This document shows positions 16,899-23,727 of a stretch of DNA of 64,000 bases, one piece after another (positions within the stretch are counted from its first letter, which is position 1; the number at the start of each line of letters is the position of its first letter). The notes under the pieces were generated by a model. That model had not been told where the DNA came from. It was given only the letters and a program-made list of their open reading frames with translations, and searched no databases. This DNA is from Bacteroides sp. M10 (GTDB lineage: Bacteria > Bacteroidota > Bacteroidia > Bacteroidales > Bacteroidaceae): contig NZ_CP060488.1 in assembly GCF_014334015.1 (NCBI RefSeq), positions 6,468,501-6,532,500 of the forward strand, in the 5' to 3' direction. The translations under genes and the position numbers were made by a program.

Positions 16899-17229
16899 TC
16901 CGTTCCATTTTAAGGTAAGACTTCACGAGATCTTTAAAATGGGCTATTTCTTTCAAATCCCCTTCTTCAACATCGGAGATACGAAAAGCAGTAGCCAGAA
17001 TCTCATTGTCGGCTTCTACATTATCTTCAAACAGAAGAAACGCTTCACAGCCAAACAAATCAGCAATCTTCTCTAACAAATGAAAAGGCACTTCACGAAC
17101 ACCGCTTTCATAGTTACTATAAGCCGACCGCTCCACACCGATAGATTTCGCTACCTGCTCCTGCGTAAAACCTGATAATTCTCTGGTTTTCTTCAAGTTC
17201 TCTCCGACAATCTGATTCATGGTTTTCAT
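16879..17229 (-). CDS. XRE-family repressor
   Basis: This 116-aa protein has an N-terminal HTH (LSGFTQEQVAKSIGVERSAYSNYESGVREVPFHLLEKIADLFG, about residues 18-61) of the phage-repressor type, and a short acidic C-terminal part that would be the target of the ImmA peptidase. It is the first gene of the XRE-ImmA-PIN operon. The promoter upstream lies between two exact 12-bp inverted repeats, which suggests it represses its own operon. Confidence 0.9.
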   Translation of the reverse strand: MKTMNQIVGENLKKTRELSGFTQEQVAKSIGVERSAYSNYESGVREVPFHLLEKIADLFGCEAFLLFEDNVEADNEILATAFRISDVEEGDLKEIAHFKDLVKSYLKMERIGNGSK

Positions 17230-17245
17230 TAGTCACCTCCTTTAT

Positions 17246-17296
17246 TCTGTGGCAAAAGTAATTCTAAAATAAATAATAAACAAGTTTTGCCACAGA
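17246..17296 (-). promoter_or_regulatory. XRE operon promoter with flanking operator repeats
   Basis: On the minus strand a TTG -33 box (17283-17281) and TACTTTTG -7 box (17260-17253) are 20 bases apart. TCTGTGGCAAAA (17246-17257) and TTTTGCCACAGA (17285-17296) are exact inverted copies, one over the -7 box and one beside the -33 box. This is the layout expected for an autorepressing XRE regulator. Confidence 0.72.
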
Positions 17297-17448
17297 TAAG
17301 TTTAATCTTCCGCCATTTACTTTTTCTCACATAGCACTCAATCATGACTCAATCGTTTCAACGTCTTTTTATGGTTCACGCCTGAACAGCTTTTACATTA
17401 CCTGCTTTCTATCTTTGCCCCATAATCAAATCATTAAAACGAATCAAA

Positions 17449-17811
17449 ATGACTGAAACTGAAAAAAATCATTCCTTCCAACGGGTACAGCTAATGAAGC
17501 AAGCTGCCGCCATCCGGCAAAACAACGGTATGAACCGGCACGATGCACTCGTCACGGCTCACCGGATAGGGGCTCTCATCCGGCAGATGCATCACGGAAA
17601 TGTTTGTTTCCGCTACACCAAACAGGATGGAACCATCCGACACGCTACCGGCACCCTCACCGGATATGAACATAGCTTCCACCGTCCGTATCTACCCAAA
17701 CCGGAAAATACATTCGTTGTCTACTATGACATCGAAGCCAAAGGCTGGCGCACCTTTCACGCTGAAAATTTTCTGGATATCGAAACGGACGGGCAAGACA
17801 GCAACAAGTAA
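17449..17811 (+). CDS. DUF2693-like SH3-barrel protein
   Basis: This 120-aa protein has a helical first half with a conserved-looking MNRHDALVTAHRIG, then a beta-rich half: GNVCFRYTKQDGTIRHATGTL, then NTFVVYYDIEAKGWRTFHAENFLDI. This fits the small SH3-barrel family DUF2693 found near mobile and phage-derived genes in Bacteroides; the assignment is from memory. No signal peptide or membrane segment is present. It is followed 2 bases later by a 76-aa ORF. A TATCTTTG -7 box at 17410-17417 lies at a suitable distance. Confidence 0.72.
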   Translation: MTETEKNHSFQRVQLMKQAAAIRQNNGMNRHDALVTAHRIGALIRQMHHGNVCFRYTKQDGTIRHATGTLTGYEHSFHRPYLPKPENTFVVYYDIEAKGWRTFHAENFLDIETDGQDSNK

Positions 17812-17813
17812 AA

Positions 17814-18044
17814 ATGAATCTGCAAAAGAACGGAATGAACGGGCAGGAACGAAAAGAATGGGAGGCGCTTTGCAGACAGTATAACGTAGATTCGCTATAC
17901 GAGGCCATTCAAGGCTGCCGGGAAGAACTGGAGTTTCTGATTCATTGTGCCGAACGGCTCGAGCCTCATACGGAGGAGGAGGAAGAAACGCCGTTTAACA
18001 CATACAGACCACAGCGTTTCTCCGCACCAGAAAGCGCCGTTTAA
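17814..18044 (+). CDS. Small acidic hypothetical protein
   Basis: The 76-aa product is not recognised. It looks like two helices (about 8-53) with a Glu-rich stretch (HTEEEEETPF) and a loose C-terminal tail. It starts 2 bases after the DUF2693-like gene, so the two are probably co-translated. The last codons lie in a short direct repeat (GCCGTTTAACA at 17990-18000 and 18035-18045), which may have altered the C-terminal end. Confidence 0.55.
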   Translation: MNLQKNGMNGQERKEWEALCRQYNVDSLYEAIQGCREELEFLIHCAERLEPHTEEEEETPFNTYRPQRFSAPESAV

Positions 18045-18137
18045 CAGATGGAGGAAACGCCGTTTCTCCCCGCATGATTCAGAAAAACAATTATTTTTTA
18101 ACAGAGTATAATTTTATTAACATTATCAATATCAAGT

Positions 18138-18881
18138 ATGGAAAATTGGAGATTTATTGAAGAAAACCCCGACTATATGATTTCAGATCACGGACGGGTA
18201 TTGAGTTTCAAGGGCAGATCAAAGTTGATCCTTTGTGCCAAAATCATGGGGACCGGTTACGAAACTGTCATACTGCCGAATAAAGGTGTTTGTATCGAAT
18301 ACAAAATTCATCGTTTGGTTGCCAAAGCATTCATCCCCAACCCGGAGCAGCTGCCACAGATTAACCACCTCGACGGCAACACGATGAACAACCACGTGTC
18401 AAACCTCGAATGGTGCGATGCATACACCAATATGATGCATGCCATCCGGACGGGATTACGACGTACAGGAGTGGGATCTCATCAAACACCTTTCGCCGTT
18501 ACGGATGCAATGGGGAAAGTATTGCGTGCCTACCCGTCTATGAAAGAAATGGTCAGAGAGGAACGTCTGAAGCCTGCGCACCGAAACTGGCTTATCCTCC
18601 AACTAAAGCATCCGGACCGCGTGAAACAACACGCCTTGCGTGTGCAACATCATCGGGGAGATGCTTTTATTATGGTTCAGACAAGACCTGATCTGATTAC
18701 AGTGCTTAATCGGCCCACCATACCTAATCAAACGACAACGCCGCCGATGGATGCTCCCTTCTCTCCGGTGCTCCATTCAGTAACAAAGCAATATTACCGC
18801 CAACTGTCCAAAGAGGAGGCTATTGCGTTCGGCGTTATCTCACCTGCCGTCTGCAAACAGGAAAGGAGGATTCTGCCATGA
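18138..18881 (+). CDS. NUMOD4/HNH endonuclease-like protein
   Basis: This 247-aa protein opens with WRFIEENPDYMISDHGRVLSFK (NUMOD4 DNA-binding module, residues 3-24) followed by an HNH-type domain: YKIHRLVAKAFIPNP, INHLDGNTMNNHVSNLEWCDAYTNMMHAI (about 55-105). These are standard features of phage and homing-type HNH endonucleases. The C-terminal 140 residues have a possible NUMOD1-like stretch (VTDAMGKVLRAYPSMKEMV) and then Pro/Thr-rich sequence I cannot assign. Its stop overlaps the amidase start (ATGA). It may be a free-standing nuclease of a former phage module. Confidence 0.85.
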   Translation: MENWRFIEENPDYMISDHGRVLSFKGRSKLILCAKIMGTGYETVILPNKGVCIEYKIHRLVAKAFIPNPEQLPQINHLDGNTMNNHVSNLEWCDAYTNMMHAIRTGLRRTGVGSHQTPFAVTDAMGKVLRAYPSMKEMVREERLKPAHRNWLILQLKHPDRVKQHALRVQHHRGDAFIMVQTRPDLITVLNRPTIPNQTTTPPMDAPFSPVLHSVTKQYYRQLSKEEAIAFGVISPAVCKQERRILP

Positions 18882-19321
18882 AAGACACGATCATCATCCA
18901 CTGTTCCGCCACTCGTGCGGGACAGGATTTTACCGCTATCGACATCGACCGCTGGCATCGTCAACGTGGTTTTCGTTCTATCGGTTATCATTTCGTCATC
19001 CGTCTCGACGGTACGATTGAACCGGGAAGAGATGTTGCTCTCGACGGAGCGCATTGCACGGGTTGGAACCATCGGTCTATCGGTATCTGCTACATTGGCG
19101 GATTGGACAGGAACGGTCGGCCCGCCGACACACGAACGGAAGCGCAGCGTGAAGCACTCGTCCGGCTGGTAGAAGATTTGCGCCTTGTCTTCCCTTCTCT
19201 GAAGCAGGTGATAGGACATCGGGACACCAGTCCTGACCTCAATGGAGACGGCATTATCTCACCTGACGAGTATATAAAATCCTGCCCCTGCTTCGATGTA
19301 AAAGCAGAATTTATTCAGTAA
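18878..19321 (+). CDS. Phage-type N-acetylmuramoyl-L-alanine amidase
   Basis: This 147-aa protein is a minimal amidase_2 (T7-lysozyme-like) enzyme that cuts peptide stems from muramic acid. Zinc ligands are visible: His in IIIHCSATR (about residue 8), His in DGAHCTGWNH, and Cys in KSCPCFDV. IGYHFVIRLDGTIEPGRD and IGHRDTSPDLNGDG are typical family blocks. There is no signal peptide, as expected for a phage-derived or holin-dependent enzyme. It overlaps the NUMOD4 gene by 4 bases and is followed by the DUF4373 gene. Confidence 0.93.
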   Translation: MKDTIIIHCSATRAGQDFTAIDIDRWHRQRGFRSIGYHFVIRLDGTIEPGRDVALDGAHCTGWNHRSIGICYIGGLDRNGRPADTRTEAQREALVRLVEDLRLVFPSLKQVIGHRDTSPDLNGDGIISPDEYIKSCPCFDVKAEFIQ

Positions 19322-19354
19322 TAATCAACCATTTACAACCAGCATTTTATCATC

Positions 19355-20347
19355 ATGGCCCGCATTTCCAAACCCGGATTAGATTATTTCCCCCTCGATG
19401 TCAATTTTCTGCAGGACAGAAAAGTACGCCGCATCTCCTGTCGCCACCACGCGGCAGGGATTGCCGCACTCACTTCGCTGCTCTGCCTCATCTATAAAGA
19501 AAAAGGTTATTATATTTTGTGGAACAAAGACACTCTTTTCGACATCGCCCAGGAAGCGTGTTGCGGGGAAGAGGAAATGCAGGCCATCATTGATGATTGC
19601 CTGTCAGTGGGGTTGTTCGATGATCTTATATATAAGGAGTATGGTGTACTGACTTCACAGGCGATTCAGGAACAATATCATAAAATCATCACCGACAGCC
19701 GGAGAAAATATAAATTGCCCCTGGAACATTTCTGGATTATCAATGAGGAGAGTAGTGAAATAGAACCGGAAAATACGGATGACTCCGGCAAAAGTGTTAC
19801 AAAACCCCATGAATTTGCTACAACAATGCCACAAACAAAAGAAGAAACGGATACAGATAGCAAAGGTAAACAGGAAAGGGATATGGAAAATGAAATCAAA
19901 TCTGAAATAAAAAAAGACATAGAGACAGAGAGGGAAGGAAAAGACGGAAAGGAGAATGAGAGGATCATGCCACCCGTTCCGTCAAACAGCGTTTTTCAGG
20001 CTCCGCCTGTCGTTGTAGAGGGTTTGTCTTTGGATAAATCGATTGGAAAAGAAACGGTTTCGGAAGGGATGCAAGCGGGAGGAGGCTCGGAAGCTATACT
20101 TCTACTTAATATGCAAACTATCGGCATCCGGAACGAACAGACCGTGAAAGCGATTGTCGGCCTTGCCCGACGTAAAGAATTGGGAGGTCCCGGCGGTATT
20201 TTATGGAAAATTCTTAGTTCCCAATACCGCCCTACCCTACTCAAAAAGAATGAACCGGGTGATTACATTCTTTGGGCACTCAATCATCCGACGGAATTTG
20301 AAAACACCTACAACGGGACACTGAAAAAGCTAATCAGGGGAAGATAA
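19355..20347 (+). CDS. DUF4373 (Lin1244/Lin1753-type) protein
   Basis: This 330-aa protein opens with RISKPGLDYFPLDVNFLQDRKVRRI and HHAAGIAALTSLLCLIYKEKGYYI, the signature of the Lin1244/Lin1753 N-terminal (DUF4373) domain, about residues 1-115, with a replication-initiator-like winged-helix character. A long charged linker follows (about 130-215, Glu/Lys/Thr-rich). The C-terminal region IRNEQTVKAIVGLARRKELGGPGGILWKILSSQ (about 255-290) is a second small helical domain. The family accompanies phage and mobile-element genes; its function is not established. Confidence 0.83.
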   Translation: MARISKPGLDYFPLDVNFLQDRKVRRISCRHHAAGIAALTSLLCLIYKEKGYYILWNKDTLFDIAQEACCGEEEMQAIIDDCLSVGLFDDLIYKEYGVLTSQAIQEQYHKIITDSRRKYKLPLEHFWIINEESSEIEPENTDDSGKSVTKPHEFATTMPQTKEETDTDSKGKQERDMENEIKSEIKKDIETEREGKDGKENERIMPPVPSNSVFQAPPVVVEGLSLDKSIGKETVSEGMQAGGGSEAILLLNMQTIGIRNEQTVKAIVGLARRKELGGPGGILWKILSSQYRPTLLKKNEPGDYILWALNHPTEFENTYNGTLKKLIRGR

Positions 20348-20533
20348 AGCGGAAAAGTCTGCCTATAAACAAGGAACCTTTTTATTTTTACTGCAAAAGG
20401 GATGGAAAACCAAGAACTGTTACATCTTTATAATAGAAAGAAAAGACCTCGACTTGTAGAGTGAATGCTTACAATTCGAGAAAACAAAAAAATAGAGCAA
20501 ATCATGAAAAAAGAAAGAAAAAAGACCTATCAA
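20348..20533. other. Non-coding gap before the NYN leader
   Basis: AT-rich. It holds one short inverted pair (CTCGACTTGTA and TACAATTCGAG near 20447-20480), and nothing else I can name. Confidence 0.4.
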
Positions 20534-20564
20534 TTTGTTATTCTAAAAAATGATTGTACCTTTG
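20534..20564 (+). promoter_or_regulatory. Promoter of the NYN leader RNA
   Basis: TTTG (20534-20537) and TACCTTTG (20557-20564) are 19 bases apart, an exact Bacteroides consensus promoter. Transcription would start near 20570, about 75 bases before the NYN start codon. Confidence 0.78.
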
Positions 20565-20570
20565 CAATAC

Positions 20571-20632
20571 AAATTGCCCCCCTTAGTTGAGAAACACTAA
20601 GGCTGACCCATCAATTAAAGATGGGTTTTTTT
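20571..20632 (+). ncRNA. Short structured leader RNA ending in an intrinsic terminator
   Basis: Two hairpins follow the promoter. The first is CCTTAG/CTAAGG (20581-20586 with 20597-20602). The second is ACCCATC/GATGGGT (20606-20612 with 20620-20626), running into seven T residues. The second has the form of a strong intrinsic terminator, so most transcripts should stop about 60 bases after starting, just before the NYN gene. It could be a separate small RNA, an attenuator, or an RNA partner of the NYN protein. No tandem repeats are present. Confidence 0.65.
20606..20632 (+). terminator. Intrinsic terminator between leader and NYN gene
   Basis: A perfect 7-bp stem, 7-base loop and T7 tail; only 12 bases separate it from the NYN start codon, so NYN expression depends on read-through. 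Confidence 0.82.
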
Positions 20633-20644
20633 ATATATAACACT

Positions 20645-21268
20645 ATGGAAGACAAAAAGAAAGTAATAGTCTATGTAGACGGTTTTAACTTCTATTACGG
20701 GCTGAAATCGAAAAAATGGAAAATGTGTTATTGGCTGGATTTAGTCGGCTTCTTTAATAGCTTTCTAAAGCCATATCAAGAACTGGTAGAAGTCAACTAC
20801 TTTTCAGCTCGTCCAACAGATGTAGGCAAGCATGATAGACAAGACAAACTATTTCAAGCTAACAAATGCAATCCTAAATTTAACTTGATATTGGGTAAAT
20901 ACCTCAAAAAAGAGATTAAATGCCGTTATTGTGGTGGTATCATTCATTCTTTTGAGGAAAAAGAGACAGATGTACGTATAGCTACAAAAATTCTGTCGGA
21001 CGCCTATAAAAAACGTTGTGACATTGCCATCATTGTATCAGCTGACAGCGATTTAATACCACCTGTAGAGCTAATAAGAGAATTTAACCCGTTACAAAAG
21101 GTCTATGTATATTTTCCTCCTAACAGGTATTCATCTAACTTATCGAATCTAAGCGATGGCACACGTAAACTTGATGGCGCTTTTAATATATTCAAAAAAC
21201 ACATATTGCCCCAAAAAGTACAACTACCAAACGGATATGTAATAGAACGACCGGATGAGTGGAAATAA
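20645..21268 (+). CDS. NYN-domain (PIN-like) RNase
   Basis: This 207-aa protein matches the NYN/LabA-like family (COG1432): VIVYVDGFNFYYGLK (first catalytic Asp, residue 12), then ETDVRIATKILSDAYKKRCDIAIIVSADSDLIPPVELIRE (about 110-150), which holds the central and C-terminal Asp residues. A CRYCGG pair of Cys (about 97-100) may bind metal. NYN proteins are PIN-fold RNases. I chose ATG 20645 because the only earlier in-frame start (20621) lies inside the terminator hairpin. It overlaps the downstream Rpn remnant by 14 bases. A toxin or defence role is possible but only inferred from its leader. Confidence 0.88.
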   Translation: MEDKKKVIVYVDGFNFYYGLKSKKWKMCYWLDLVGFFNSFLKPYQELVEVNYFSARPTDVGKHDRQDKLFQANKCNPKFNLILGKYLKKEIKCRYCGGIIHSFEEKETDVRIATKILSDAYKKRCDIAIIVSADSDLIPPVELIREFNPLQKVYVYFPPNRYSSNLSNLSDGTRKLDGAFNIFKKHILPQKVQLPNGYVIERPDEWK

Positions 21269-21599
21269 GATTTTATATCGACCTACCTTGCCGTTCAAGG
21301 CACGAAAAGCTGTCTTCGAGAAATTGGAAGATATCGCTGATGTGGCTTCTATGTCTCCGGAAGACAGGGAGCGATACGACAATAGCGTCAAAGTGTACCG
21401 AGATTATTTGGTGACAATGGATGCAGCTGAACAAAAAGGAATAAAAGAAGGGTTGGAAAAAGGTATAGAGAAAGGAATGAAAGAAGGTACACAAAGAGCC
21501 CAACTGAAAATAGCCCGGAACATGAAAGCCAAAGGGATAGACAATGAGGCTATCGCCGAATGTACCGATTTACCTTTAAGTATAATCGAAGGGTTATAA
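21255..21599 (+). pseudogene. C-terminal remnant of an Rpn-family (PD-(D/E)XK) nuclease/transposase
   Basis: The 114-aa frame matches only the C-terminal tail of the Rpn family: FEKLEDIADVASMSPEDRERYDNSVKVYRDYLVTMDAAEQKG, then the repeated KGLEKGIEKGMKEG segment and the ending ARNMKAKGIDNEAIAECTDLPLSIIEGL. The N-terminal nuclease domain (usually about 200 residues) is gone; the frame begins right at the NYN stop. It may still be translated by coupling to NYN. A small regulatory version of the tail cannot be excluded. Confidence 0.72.
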
Positions 21600-21658
21600 A
21601 GCAATCGGATTCATAAAGGCACTATCTTGTAACCAACCGTTTACGAACGAAAAAAATA

Positions 21659-21697
21659 AAAGAGGTGAGCTCCCTTTGCAGGGTAGCCCACCTCTTT
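21659..21697. terminator. Two-way terminator between Rpn remnant and TetR gene
   Basis: AAAGAGGTG (21659-21667) and CACCTCTTT (21689-21697) pair, with further GC/CCC-GGG pairing inside. A-rich and T-rich flanks allow function on both strands, fitting its place between convergent genes. Confidence 0.8.
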
Positions 21698-21701
21698 CTC
21701 T

Positions 21702-22310
21702 TCATACACAAACATTCAAATTATCAGGTTTCAGGTGTTCGTCAATATAACGGATGCCGTCCATCTTAAAAAGCCCCCGCAGAAGCGTATAGTTCAACAT
21801 ACGCTGCACTAAGTACGGGGTGCCTTGCAAGCTGCTCTGGTAGATGACCTCCTGCAAATCCGGTGCAAAACGGTCGGGATCGACTCCGGGAAGCAGATAA
21901 CCGCAAATCTTACAATGCGTCAAAACATCAATCAACTGCTGCAACCAGAAAGCCTCCTCCCGCTCGAAAGCAGCACGGTATTCCCTGTCGGCAGCAATAT
22001 CCATCAGCAACTTCTTCCCCAGCGAATGAAGTAGGGTGAGATAGCCATCCACTGTGATAAAAAGTGCCTCCATGCACGAGCTGTCCATCCGTATCTGTTT
22101 TTGCTGGATCCGGCTTCTGATTCCGTTGGCAAAATCAGAAAGACAGACACGGAACAGACTCGTTTTGCTGGGAAAGAGCTTGTAGAGTGTCCGCTTCGAC
22201 ATCTTCATTCCCCTGGCTATATCATCCATCGTCAACCCGTCGGCACCATGCTGGTACATTTCCCGCTTGGTGTAGTCGAGTATCCGGCAACGCAGTGTTT
22301 CTGGATTCAT
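21702..22310 (-). CDS. TetR-family regulator of the efflux operon
   Basis: This 202-aa protein has an N-terminal TetR HTH (LTMDDIARGMKMSKRTLYKLFPSKTSLF, about residues 25-52) and an all-helical C-terminal ligand domain. It is the last gene of the efflux operon, 10 bases after the outer-membrane factor. Regulators of this type usually repress their own efflux operon and are released by drugs or bile-type compounds. Being encoded at the distal end gives a delayed negative feedback loop. Its operator was not identified. Confidence 0.9.
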   Translation of the reverse strand: MNPETLRCRILDYTKREMYQHGADGLTMDDIARGMKMSKRTLYKLFPSKTSLFRVCLSDFANGIRSRIQQKQIRMDSSCMEALFITVDGYLTLLHSLGKKLLMDIAADREYRAAFEREEAFWLQQLIDVLTHCKICGYLLPGVDPDRFAPDLQEVIYQSSLQGTPYLVQRMLNYTLLRGLFKMDGIRYIDEHLKPDNLNVCV

Positions 22311-22320
22311 ACATACCTCC

Positions 22321-23685
22321 CTACATACGGCCGCCGCCCAATGCCTGATACAAAGTGATTACGCCTTGGATTTCGGTAAAGCGGTTCGCTACTTGTGACA
22401 GTTGCGCGTTGAGTAACGTCTGTTGGGCGGTCAATACTTCCAGATAAGTGGTGTTGCCATGTTTCATCAACAGGCTTGTGCTCTTGGCTGCTGTTTGCAG
22501 AGAAGCCACCTGCTTGTTGTAGTAGTCGGCTTTCTCGCGAGCAGTCTGGTACTGCACCAGTGCCTCGTTCACTTCCACGCCTGCGTTCAGCAAGGTCTGT
22601 TCGAAACTAAGGCGGGCTTCCTCCTGTTGGGCTTTCGCTATTTTCAGTTGGGCGATATTCGCTCCTTTATTAAACAAAGGCTGCGTCAGGGAAGCCACAG
22701 CGGAGGCCAGGAACTTACCCGGGTTGACAATCATGCTCCCTGCACTGTTGGTCCATCCTGCGCTGCCGCTCAACGTGACGGAAGGATAGAAAGCGGCACG
22801 GGCAGAATTCGTTGCATAGAAAGCCTGTGCCAACGAAAATTCTGCGCTGCGCACGTCAGGACGGTTGGCAAGCATCTGTAAGGGAACACCCACGGAGAAG
22901 TTTTCCGGCAACTGTTGATTTCCCAGTTTGCCACGCTGTATTTTGTGGGGAGTTTCTGCCAGTAAAAGTGCCAGTGAATTTTCCGCCTGATTGATTTGCT
23001 CTTTCAGGTCGAGCACAGTGGTACATATATTGAAGTAGGTAGCCTCCGTCTGCGCCAGTCCGGCCTCATTCACCATCCCGGCCTTTTTCATGGCACGGGT
23101 AGCATTTACACTTTCTTTCCAGGCAGCTTCGGTAGCCACAGCTATCTCATACTGCGAATCGAGCATCAGCAAGGTGTAATACGTATTGGCAACGGATGCT
23201 ACCAACTGCGTCTTGACAGCCTGTTCATATTCCTTGCTCTGTTCATAGGCAGCTTTCGCACGACGCTTTGCTGTTGTCACCTTTCCAAAAATATCCAGTT
23301 CCCACGAAGCAGTCACAGGCAGCGAATAAGTTTGTGTAGCCTTTCCACGGTCGAAGCTGCTGGCAGCTCCTTCCGGTGCCAGAAACAAAGAAGGCAGATA
23401 AGACAGTTTGGACGTCAGCAGCGTGGCTTCCGCTTCTTTCACACGCAAATGGGCAGTCTGCATATCGGTGTTGCGCAAGAGTGCCGAATCCACCAAATTC
23501 TGCAGATAAGGGTCGGTAAAGACCTCCCGCCACGAGAGGTTGCCGAAGTTTGCCGTATCGGTGGCAGCAACAGACTCGCTGCCGTAAAGTCCTTCGGGAA
23601 CTTCCGATACCGGTTTGTATTTATTGTAGATACCGCAACTACTCAATATAAGCGTTGCTGCGGACAGAATGATTATTTTTCTCAT
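22321..23685 (-). CDS. RND efflux outer-membrane factor (NodT/OprM type)
   Basis: This 454-aa protein has a lipobox (LILSSCGIYNKYKPV, Cys near 17) and two TolC-type repeats rich in coiled coil, with LVDSALLRNTDMQTAHLRVKEAEA and the later RPDVRSAEFSLAQAFYATNSARAAFYPSVTLSGSAGW typical of NodT lipoproteins. It forms the trimeric channel through the outer membrane that completes the tripartite pump with the two upstream products. It starts 42 bases after the permease stop. Confidence 0.94.
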   Translation of the reverse strand: MRKIIILSAATLILSSCGIYNKYKPVSEVPEGLYGSESVAATDTANFGNLSWREVFTDPYLQNLVDSALLRNTDMQTAHLRVKEAEATLLTSKLSYLPSLFLAPEGAASSFDRGKATQTYSLPVTASWELDIFGKVTTAKRRAKAAYEQSKEYEQAVKTQLVASVANTYYTLLMLDSQYEIAVATEAAWKESVNATRAMKKAGMVNEAGLAQTEATYFNICTTVLDLKEQINQAENSLALLLAETPHKIQRGKLGNQQLPENFSVGVPLQMLANRPDVRSAEFSLAQAFYATNSARAAFYPSVTLSGSAGWTNSAGSMIVNPGKFLASAVASLTQPLFNKGANIAQLKIAKAQQEEARLSFEQTLLNAGVEVNEALVQYQTAREKADYYNKQVASLQTAAKSTSLLMKHGNTTYLEVLTAQQTLLNAQLSQVANRFTEIQGVITLYQALGGGRM

Positions 23686-23727
23686 TAGTTCTTATTTTAA
23701 TTCAGGTCTAAAACCTTTAATCATCAA

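Noticed and set aside
17985..18070. CRISPR-like repeats
   Set aside because: Only three short unequal copies with no regular spacers; no cas gene in the window.
20621..20644. NYN gene start at 20621
   Set aside because: This ATG lies within the right arm of the terminator hairpin; ATG 20645 begins the conserved NYN sequence.
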